NCBI GenBank assembly: GCA_009363875.1
Contig: CM018693.1
Coordinates: forward strand, 74,012,986-74,076,985
Source: Mikania micrantha
Taxonomy: Eukaryota > Streptophyta > Magnoliopsida > Asterales > Asteraceae
Direction of reading: 5' to 3'
Length of the DNA: 64,000 nucleotides
Shown here piece after piece: positions 55,242 to 64,000 of the stretch. Positions within the stretch are counted from its first letter, which is position 1. Each line of letters begins with the position of its first letter. A program made the translations under genes and the position numbers. The notes under the pieces were generated by a model. That model ran no database searches and was not told the origin of the DNA. It saw only the letters and a program-made list of their open reading frames with translations.

Positions 55242-57564
55242 TGTAAGCCCCAAAATCCCCACACGTATGACATGTGTTTTAAAAGACCCTTAGAGTTAGG
55301 TCCCAGATTTTTTTTAAAATAAACAAGTGCATATTAACACTTGTTTTTAAACATTCAACAAACCCCATTTACATTAAACTATCCACAAAAAAACTTGTTT
55401 TTAACCAACAAACAAAACCCCAAAATGCGTTCGATCCGTATCTTTACTAGCAACCCGATCACATGTGCCATCACCCTTTACGTTCACCTACAAAACACCA
55501 CATTTAAATCACCATTAGTTCGTTAGAACTAAGCAAGAACACCTATGTATACTTTTTGGTTCATAACGGAAGGTTATTGGATCCCAAAACGCGTTAAAAC
55601 GAAGAAAACGGGCAATTTTGGACAACCCCAGCCGTAGGCTACGACCTGGGCGTACGCTACTCCCCCTACAGCATCCAGATTTTCTGTTTTTCGCCTTTTA
55701 CACCCCCGTGACCACCCCGTATCGTTTTAACCCTTCCGTTACCTCCAAAAACGTCCCATAACACCTTAGGGACATAACAACCAATTTCCAAACATAATTT
55801 AATGATCTCATTATGTTTAATTCGAAATGATTCGACAAACGGGTCGTTTTCACCTAAACCCATTAATACCACCATTTCTCACCCAAACCAAATGGCGCTT
55901 CCTTTACACCCAAGAATTCTCATTTGTCTCAATAAAACAACAATTTCAACACTTGAAATACATATCCATAAACACCTCAAACCAAAATTAAAGTGTGAGA
56001 ACATAAAATCACAAAATAAAGTCAAATTATTCACCATTCCCTTGAGACTTCCTTTTTCACCAAGGATTCTCAAGGTAGGTAATCACACCACTTGTGATTT
56101 ACCTAAACTCCATAAATTCACCAAGGGAAGATCACACCACTTGTGATTCAACCCATTTCACATTCACACCTCATGTGAATTGTTTGACTATTTTTCAGTC
56201 AAACTTCAAATAAGAAGTTCACACACCTTGTGAATCATTCTTATTCACCACACCCCTTAAAAACATAAGAGTTTACAGTAACTAAGCAATTATACACCTA
56301 TTGCTTGTTATTATCACACCAATTCATACAAACCCCAAATTCATCAATTTCTACATCCAATGTATATTCCACATACATTACATGCACATTCACACACATA
56401 TGCATAAAACAAGTTTACCATATCAAGTATAATAGGTGGGTGACGTACCTTGTTCGAATGAGATATCCTCTACAACAATTTCGTTCCCGGGTCATTTGGT
56501 TCCACTCACCCCTTCACTATCGTTTCCTATTATCACAACTAATAGGTTTAATACAACGGTTGACTGTAACTAGTCAAATTGCACCCACTCATCCCATTAT
56601 AAGCATTCTTATTTAGTTTACACCAATTGACCCATTTAATCATAAATATTTCATCTTTTATGATTATAACACCTAATTAACCACACTCATCCCTTTGCAC
56701 ACATTTATAGATAAAAATCAAGTTGTTGACATTTAATCAAACAACTTGTGTGCAGTGATTTTACCAACTCATTTCAATTGCTTCTAAAACCCCAACAATC
56801 TCCCATGTTAGTTTATAATCAACCAAATTCAACAATCACCAGCGTAATAAAATTTTCATATGTTGTATAACATCAAGTTATCATCTAATCACCCATTTAA
56901 ATCTCTTAGTTCATCTTCACCATGAACAACCCAAAACTCCATTTTTATCAAATTTCATCATCATGCAAAAAAATGATCAAAATGTTGTTTCTTGGGTGAT
57001 TATCATGATAGTTAACAACATATAACACCAGCTACACTTCTTATTTCAGATTTGACCCATCAAACCCACACCCCTTGGGAAATCCACGAAAATCCCATCA
57101 AAAACCCAATATTTACATACCTAATTGTAATGTGAAGCAATAAGAACTCAAGTTTGCACTTGCATTCAAGATCAAATCATAGACAAGTCACCAATTTTAT
57201 CAATCTTGAAGTTTTTGGGTTTCCTCCTCTTTCGTTTCTCTCGGTCGTCCCCCACACACAAGTATGTGTGAAATGTGTGTGTTTTGACCAAGTCAAGACT
57301 CTCAATCCCTCTTTTAAGTTAACTTTCAGTTAATTACATTTTCAACCATCCCATTTCTAGTTAACTCCAACTATTTATAAATAACCAAGTTAAGTTAGTT
57401 ACCACCCACCATATAATTATAATTAACATCAAGTATTATTAAATCACTCATCAAATAATATTTAAAATAATAAGAACTTATAAAACACCCATCAATATAA
57501 ATAAAACATAGTTATACACCACTTATATTTTATTTATAATATTTTCCCAAAATGGGTCGTTACA
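55242..57564 (-). repeat. Gypsy-C 5' LTR (2,323 bp)
   Basis: Minus strand from TGTAACGACCC to GGGGCTTACA. TATA box TATAAATA at 57372-57379. Followed by GGAAC (57565-57569). Confidence 0.92.
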
Positions 57565-57569
57565 GGAAC

Positions 57570-60268
57570 ATCCAAGTTCACAACTTTCCCTTTACCCTTA
57601 TCCAAAGGCTTAACAAGATTGAGTTGTTTGGGCTTTGATTGAGATGATTTAAAATCATATTTAACTTGTTTGCTAAAATTCTGATTTTGTTTTCTGTGTG
57701 GTGCAACCTTAGGTATGATCAACATAGGACAAAATCTTACAACATGTCCAGATGCACCACACTCAAAGCAAACTCTTTTGTCTTTGTGAGAAAACTGTTT
57801 GGCTTTTGATTGAGAATTTTTAGTTTGAAAAACAGTTTTCTTAACCTTATCTTGCACAAAACCCAAACCTTTTGTGCCATTAAAAACAGATTTTTCAGTT
57901 TCTTTGGTCTCACTTGCTTCACCATTCTTTGAAGACTTCACAAAACAAATGTCTTCGGATAACTTTGAAGCCATGTTTTTTTTGGGTAAAATTGGGTCGG
58001 CCTGTTTGGCGACAGATGTCTGATTCTTCACATAAGGCACTTGAGGAGTAACTTCAGACTCATCCTCGGAATCAGAAACCCAATCCTCAACCACGCCCTC
58101 CACAAAAGATTCCTCAGACATTGAAGAACCCTCATCAGATATTATCCCAATAGGATCAATAACTAATGGAGTTTTCACCTGAAAGTCTTAAACCTCTTTG
58201 TCATTCGAAGAATTGACAAAGCAGTTCAAGACTGGTGGGGTACAACGATTATAGTTTGTTTCTTTACCCTTCCCAGATTGATCAGTCCCATTACTGATCA
58301 TGTGCTCACTAATGTATGAAGAGCTCTCATAGCTCTTGAGCTTCTGGCTTAAAGTCTCATAGTCACACTCGACTATGGCAAGTTTCTTCTTAGTCTCATT
58401 TATGGTGTTGAGATAAGAAGTAACTGCATCCTGCTTGTTGAGCACAGCGATCTCAGCCTCATGTAACTGTCTGTTTAATAAATTACTTTTATCCTGAAAA
58501 TCTTTTTCATAAGATTTCAAAATTCTGTTTGCTTTAATCATTTGGTTGAGATCGCTGATCAAGTCAGCGTTGTGCTTATGATAAGCCAGGACCTTACTGT
58601 CAAGGTCAATACAGTTAAAACATCTAGAATGAGAAGAAGAACATTCATCAAATACCTGATCTGACTGAGAGGTAGCAGAAGTGTTCACCATCATAGCAAA
58701 CTGGGTAGCAGGTTCTTCAAACTCAGCATCAGAATCTGCTTGAGTGTTTGAGTCTGAAGTGCTTTCTGACTCTGAACCTGATGATTCCTCCAGACTGGTC
58801 ATTACGTCTTCAGAAGTACTTTCTTCACTGGATTCATCATCCTTCTGGATTTCTGCAACACATGCTTTATCTTGTCCTCCCTGATCAGAATTGAATATGA
58901 AATTCCAATTCTCGCCTTCATCATTTTGAACCATCAAGGCTTTGCGAGCATTTGAAGAACTTGCATGAGTGGAATTATCAATAGGCACAAGTCTTCTCTC
59001 TGGATTTGCTGCAGAAGATCTATGATTTTGAAAAGGATTCTTGTTGCCTTTCTTCTTTGGTTGTTTGCACTATCTTGCAAAATGTCCCTTATCTCCACAG
59101 TTATAACAAGTAACAGAAGCCATATCAAAACCAAATTTTGAATCCTTGTTCAGATTAATATCTTTTACAGTTCTTCTCACAAAATCCTTAGCTCTTCTTA
59201 CAGCACTAGCTAAAGCCCACATGATGTGTATCCTCTCCATGTCATCCGAGTCTATCTAAGAGTAATCATCATTTGTCAAGTAAGGATTACCAATCTGCCC
59301 AGCCAATAATCCATCATAGGAGCTTACAAGAGTATACAGAAGCCCCATGTGCTCCTTTGCAACCTCTACAGTCACTTTATCGAAGTTGTCTGTCTTCAGA
59401 CTGGTGACTAGATGACTACTTTCTTTCTGAGAGGATGATGTTAAAGATGACTGACTAAAATGAATCTGATTTGAAACAGGGCTTGTTTAGTCTGAGAGAC
59501 AAAAGCAGTCTTTAGTGGAGCATGAGAAGAAGCTCTCTCTACAGTAGGAGTAGCATAATACAATGAAGGGTCCTGAACTTGAGCAACTCTCTTTGCCTTC
59601 CATTTGTTCTCAATCTCCTGTTCTTTCAGTTTCTGAATAAACTCACTGATGTCCATATTAGCGATCATCTCATTTTGCTTCAAGACCATGAGGAATGACT
59701 CTCATTTTGGAGGTAAAGCATCTGCCAAACATTGTATCTTTTCTTAAGTTGTAGTTTTGACTTGATGGTTGAACAGTTCACTCAGAAGATGAAAGAATCT
59801 AGCAATCAGATCTTCAAGGGACTCGTTTCCCACATACATGAAACTATTAAACTCCTTCCTTAAAGCTTTGGACTTGATGTTCTTCAACGCATCATTTCCC
59901 TCGTATCTCTGCTGTAACGCATCCCAAAGTAACTTAGAAAATGTAAACTGTCTGAATTGATGACAGATATCAGTTGCAATGGATTGGGACGGAATAGCAT
60001 AGGCTTTCTTCTCAAACTCATATAATTTCCTCTGGGGTTAAGTCATCCGGGTGACTAACATTGTAGTTCCATCTTCATTTAGGGGTCTCAAGTAATCACC
60101 CTCTATCATCATCCACAAGTTTGTATCAACTCCATTGATGTGAATCTCGAATCTGTACTTCCAATGAGGATAATCATCTAATGAAAGCAACTTAGGAGCT
60201 TTATTAGAGTTCCCTGTCTCAGTTTTAGTGAGTAATAAAGTCTGATTCCGATGATTCTGGTTAGCCAT
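57570..60268 (-). pseudogene. Copia-1 Gag with two zinc knuckles
   Basis: Start at MANQNHRNQ (60268). The first part has the Copia Gag N-terminal domain (LLSLDDYPHWKYRFE, LWMMIEGDYLRP) and the UBN2 region (LLWDALQQRYEG-like, decayed at 60037-59690). A first knuckle CYNCGDKGHFAR*C (59066-59110) carries a stop. About 440 residues follow: an acidic Ser/Glu/Asp stretch (58870-58690), a coiled coil (58620-58320), another acidic stretch, a Lys/Gln-rich stretch, then a second intact knuckle CFECGASGHVVRFC (57729-57770). The frame then meets Gypsy-C; pol resumes at 20476. Two knuckles separated by a coiled coil are unlike the short Gag of most Copia lineages. Confidence 0.85.
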
Positions 60269-60329
60269 CAAAGCTAAGTCTTCCAATATATCAAGAACAA
60301 GTAAATTCAATACTTAGAAAAATTTCCAA

Positions 60330-60620
60330 ACTGATGGTTCGAATGTCTATAACTTGGCCGAATGTCGGGGACCGAATAGGCTTAAACTTGGCAAATGAAC
60401 TGGGTCAGCCGAATGAATGAGGGCAGTATAACTTGAAGTTCGAATGACTAGAACACCGAATGACAATGGAACCGAACGAATGAGTACCGAATGAGCAGGT
60501 GACCGAGTGAATAAAAAGTCCGAATGACTGAAAGACCGAAAGAGAGCTCTTCAACGAATGAAGCTATTTGGCCGAATGAGGGTTATTCGGACGACTTATT
60601 CAGATGAGCGGCTTATTCGG
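60330..60620. repeat. Copia-1 leader rich in CCGAATGA words
   Basis: Untranslated leader between primer binding site and gag. About fifteen variants of (G/A)CCGAATGA occur in 290 bp. The remainder to 60882 shows nothing else. Confidence 0.65.
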
Positions 60621-60882
60621 ACCATCTTGGGTTTTCAGCTGCAAAAAATCGCGATAACTTTTGATGTAGAACGAATCTAACCACCAAAATTGGTATAGAA
60701 CATCAAGACATCATTACCAAGCAACTGGAATGATCGATTTGTCAAAAAATCCACAAAAACCCATGGATTTGTAATGAAACAGTAACTTTAAGGGCAAGAA
60801 ACTTAGCATTTTCGCAGATTTCGAACAAGCAATCTCAGAAATGATGATTTGGATTGAGAATCGAGCAGAATCAAGAGCCAAG

Positions 60883-60894
60883 GCTCTGATACCA
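60883..60894 (-). other. Copia-1 primer binding site
   Basis: TGGTATCAGAGC on the minus strand, after a three-base AAG gap from the 5' LTR. Confidence 0.9.
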
Positions 60895-60897
60895 CTT

Positions 60898-61513
60898 TGT
60901 AGGACCACTTGGAGCGCGAAAACTATCCGGTTCCTATGTAGATCTGCTTGACAGCCTCTCCAATAGTGCGGAATCATATTCCAGGGTTTTCCAATCGAAA
61001 CCAACAGTCCATGTGGCGATCCGAAGGTGAGGAGCGAACGTTTGGATCAAGATCGAACACCATGGGGTTAGAATCAATGTTGGACAATAAGGAACTGCTC
61101 AAAACCCTAAGGGTATGACTCTGGAGAGCTCTGGGAAGAGAGGAGGCTCGGAAAAGTTAGGTTTGAATATGTTTTAACAGGTATATTTAGACTGTACTCA
61201 TTCGGCGAATGGCTCAGCCGAATGAGCTTGGTCAACCGAATGAGCTTGGTCAACCGAATGAGTCTTGCGGATGACTCATTCGTTCACCCTAGTCATTCGC
61301 TAGGCGTTCATTCGCCCGAATGACCTCATTCTTAGGGTCATTCATACGAATGGGTCTATCAGACATATATAATCAAGGTTAAACATAATCAAACACATAT
61401 AAACCTGAATAAACATTAAGAACAACATAGAAAGACTGATTTCATTAATAACAAAAACTTTATACATCAAAGATCATACAAAAGATGAACTAGGGACATT
61501 TCATACACTAACA
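60898..61513 (-). repeat. Copia-1 5' LTR (616 bp)
   Basis: Minus strand from TGTTAGTG to GTCCTACA. A local duplication of GAGCTTGGTCAACCGAAT (61225-61260) and other indels separate it from the 3' LTR. Confidence 0.92.
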
Positions 61514-63217
61514 GGTTTAAAACATATCATGGAATGGTAATGACAAAGTTACAACTTGTTCAAGTAATATTAGGGTTTTATATAATGAAGTTTTAATAGG
61601 TTTTATTTAAACTAAGTTAATTAAACCTTGTAAAAAAGTTAACCCGCTTTAGGGTTAACATAAGAGAAAATAACTTATACTTGTAAGTTGCAAACAACAT
61701 TGAATCAAATACAAGATTGTGAATACAACATCTGTACAACAACAACGAACGCGTGCATTTCTTGAATACTTATTCAACCACTTCAATACCAAGGTGAGTT
61801 CATATGCCCCTTTTCGAATGTTCTGATTATATTAGCTAAAAGTTTTAGTACATTATTTCAATTATCATGCTATCTTGATAATAAAGGTTTCATCTTTATT
61901 ATCATATCAATATGTATGTTTGTGTGTACAATGACAATTATGACATATCAAGGATGATATCATGGTAACATAACTTCATGATAACATAGTGTGTTAGGAC
62001 TAGATCTTATAACACTGTGCTTATAACACTGAGCTGACAATGAGATAACATTGATACAATTACAAGAGATAACAAGAATGATATACATGAGAACATAATT
62101 TCATGATGATATCATTCACCACAAATACTAACATTGTGTAATAAGAAAATCTCTTATAACCCTGTCGAAGGGTTCTTGATCTCATTTTCAAGATTGTGAA
62201 CCGCTGAAGGTGCCCTACAAATTCCTACTCCATCCGAAAGTGATTTCGTGCCATTCCCTTAGGTTTTTGGAGAACAAAACGGGCTGAAAATGGTCGAATG
62301 CTCGAAAAGGGTGAAAACCCTAAAAATCACAACTTTGAGCTACCTTTTACCTCGTTACAGTTGGTTTGAAGCTCTAAATCCTTGTACTCTCACGATCTAC
62401 AAGATGTGAGAATCGTTTTGACACCAAAATGACTTGATTTGGTGAAGTATTGAGAGATCTAGGGTTTTGAAATTTAGAGAGAGAGTGTAGAGAAACAAAG
62501 TGACAGGATGAAGAGAGAGAGAGAGAGAGAGTAGTTGGGGAAAGGATATGGCATTTATTGCCATATTAATTGCTTTCAAGCACTCGGGTATGTTCGGGCT
62601 CGTTCGGTTTCGCTCGGTTTCGCGTAAACGTGTCGGTTCTCGGTCGTTTTAGTAACGAAACGTTACGGTTTTAAAAATAGAGGTTAATAATTTATTTTAG
62701 GTGGTAATTCCCAGTAAATTAACTAATATCCATTGTTATTTTAAATTACTGAAAACATTAAATTTAACTGTTTTAATCGAATCGTACAGTTGTCGCGCGT
62801 ATTCGTTCGGATCGTCACACGTACGAACACGATGATAAGTACACTTTTTGATGTGATTTTCTAATTATTGGACGTCATTCAGAACGTTAAGTTCTCAGAT
62901 ATATTCGCACAGATCGTCACCTATACGAATAATCCGTCAATTTAGCATTCACGTAACGATATCCGTTAATGTTTCTGTACAACCTCGCATACGTCTAAAC
63001 ATAACAAAGTCCTAACTAACATTCAAATAACAGGTCTGTGTTGTCAGGTGAAATCCTGACTGTTAAACCATGGATTTGAAACATTGTTTCTGAAATAAAT
63101 GCGTACTAGTTCTGTGTCGAACATCAAATGATAATGATATACATGTAATACCCATAGTTCATACCTGAGTTACTGTGCTAGTACTGTTCCGGTTACGTTT
63201 CTGGCACCGATGTTACA
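61514..63217 (-). mobile_element. Part of a Gypsy LTR related to LTR-D
   Basis: In minus orientation it starts TGTAACATCGGTGCC at 63217 and follows LTR-D for about 1.7 kb, including the CT-rich leader (62512-62531 as GA repeat) and the CGCGTATTCGTTCG block (62795-62840). It lacks the plastid insert. It is cut at 61513 by Copia-1, and the rest should lie beyond the left edge of the window. The end near 61790-61820 (AAGGTGAGTTCATATGCCCC) is shared with the Gypsy-A LTR. Confidence 0.75.
62512..62531. repeat. GA microsatellite
   Basis: (GA)10 in the LTR fragment, equivalent in position to the CT run of LTR-D. Confidence 0.85.
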
Positions 63218-64000
63218 TCAACCTTTGAGAGCACATAGCTGGGAGTCACCAGGAATGACTACTTCATTTCATGACAACAGTGGAGAGCGTAAAACCATTC
63301 TAAAATCCAGAAACATGATTACATTATACGTAGTCACGACTTACATTCTTTGACATTCAGACTCAAACTTTGTTGAGTAAACAATCGTACATGATCCGCG
63401 TGGGTTCAGGCGAAGAAACTCGTGACATATCAACCCCAAACTCTAAACTGACCTTACGAACAACCTTGAATGTGTCCTGATGCATCGGTGTATGTCAAAG
63501 CTCGTGTTATGAAGTATTCGTCATAAGAACATGACAGTTTGACTTCTCACAAATTATCAAGCTCTTCAGCAATTAGGTAACATAAATGATTCCTACTCTA
63601 CCCAAGAATTGTAAACCGTTCGCTCGACACTCAAACTATGAAATCCAGTGTACTGATTTATCTGTTGATTATAACTTACGACGATCACATTTCATGAACA
63701 CTCCGTGTCTACACCTAGGGAGAGACAACATGGACCCTCTAAGGAATAGATCGTCCAAAGGTTGAACATGAGTATCGAAAATACACATATTTGCTTCTTA
63801 TCAAAGGACAAACAAGCAGGATGTAATAACTCAAACCCATCTAAAGAAATAGTCACCTGGCAAGGAGTGCTAATCCCAATAGTTCCCAGCCATGATAGTT
63901 AACTATGGACATGCTTCTAGAAGCCCTTGCATAAAACTTGGGAACAAGACTGAACACTTTGCATCACCCACACACTAATGGAAAGATGCGAATGCTCGAT
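63218..64000. other. Unassigned sequence beside the LTR
   Basis: No long open frame, no polypurine tract at the LTR border and no motif I recognise. It may be the host site of the Gypsy element or the untranslated internal DNA of that element. Confidence 0.4.

Larger units (their letters stand above)
20477..57564 (-). mobile_element. Gypsy-C: chromovirus interrupted by Gypsy-A
   Basis: A Ty3/Gypsy element with LTRs TGTAACGACCC...GGGGCTTACA on the minus strand. The 5' LTR is whole (55242-57564). The 3' LTR is split by Gypsy-A into 48429-50347 and 20477-20958, with an extra duplicated piece at 25169-25638. Target duplication GGAAC lies at 20472-20476 and 57565-57569. The internal order PR-RT-RNase H-integrase plus a C-terminal chromodomain-like segment places it in Tekay/Del. 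Stops and frameshifts occur throughout. Confidence 0.9.
841..61513 (-). mobile_element. Copia-1: degenerate Ty1/Copia element hosting all other insertions
   Basis: LTRs run from TGTTAGTG to CCTACA on the minus strand at 60898-61513 and 841-1479. A Met-tRNA primer binding site follows the 5' LTR and a polypurine tract precedes the 3' LTR. The internal order on the minus strand is leader, gag, protease, integrase, RT, RNase H, spacer, extra ORF. The PR-IN-RT order is that of Copia, and the AGGGGGAG tract plus an ORF after pol suggest Sirevirus/Maximus. Gypsy-C is inserted at 20477-57564 and Copia-2 at 7734-17503. The flanks (CACTT on the left, GGTTT on the right) do not match, which fits the tandem arrangement at 1-840. 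Many stops and frameshifts make it non-autonomous. Confidence 0.88.

Noticed and set aside
841..61513. Host gene introns or exons between elements
   Set aside because: Every open frame of good composition could be assigned to a retrotransposon protein or to its antisense shadow.
63218..64000. Possible end of a pol gene beside the LTR
   Set aside because: Six-frame reading shows stops throughout and no recognisable motif.

Overview
This 64 kb window is plant nuclear DNA and, as far as I can see, consists almost entirely of LTR retrotransposons nested inside one another. I see no host gene, rRNA or functional tRNA. A plastid trnG(UCC) intron fragment, initiator-Met-tRNA primer binding sites, Copia elements of Sirevirus/Maximus type and Ty3/Gypsy chromoviruses of Tekay/Del type point to a eudicot. 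The protein flavour resembles Asteraceae, but I hold that only loosely.

Layout. The outermost unit is Copia-1 (minus strand, 841-61513): 5' LTR at 60898-61513, decayed gag at 57570-60268, decayed pol in three blocks (18983-20476, 17504-18979, 7160-7733), a long spacer, a decayed extra ORF (1503-4909) and a 3' LTR at 841-1479. Its 3' LTR is followed (1-840) by the spacer of a second, gag-pol-deleted copy of the same family. To the right (61514-63217) lies part of another Gypsy LTR.

Two elements sit in Copia-1 pol. Copia-2 (plus strand, 7734-17503, target duplication CTTGG) has two 615-bp LTRs that look identical, an open gag-pol frame and an intact 1,027-residue extra ORF downstream of pol, but it lacks the leader and the start of gag. 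Gypsy-C (minus, 20477-57564, target duplication GGAAC) received Gypsy-A in its 3' LTR. Gypsy-A (minus, about 25637-48428) in turn received Gypsy-B (minus, 25976-35691, target duplication ATAAG) and a plus-strand solo LTR (LTR-D, 36102-40660, target duplication GCCAC), both inside its integrase. Relative ages therefore run Copia-1, then C, then A, then B and D, with Copia-2 a separate and very recent arrival.

Most unusual points: related extra ORFs in the env position of two different Copia elements, one intact; an intact acidic coiled-coil ORF between 5' LTR and gag in Gypsy-B; a plastid group II intron fragment inside LTR-D; a deletion in the Copia-1 tandem copy whose two ends fall on the primer binding site and an internal polypurine tract; and a duplicated Gypsy-A/Gypsy-C junction that records a recombination event. 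All homology calls were made by reading the sequence, not by database search.
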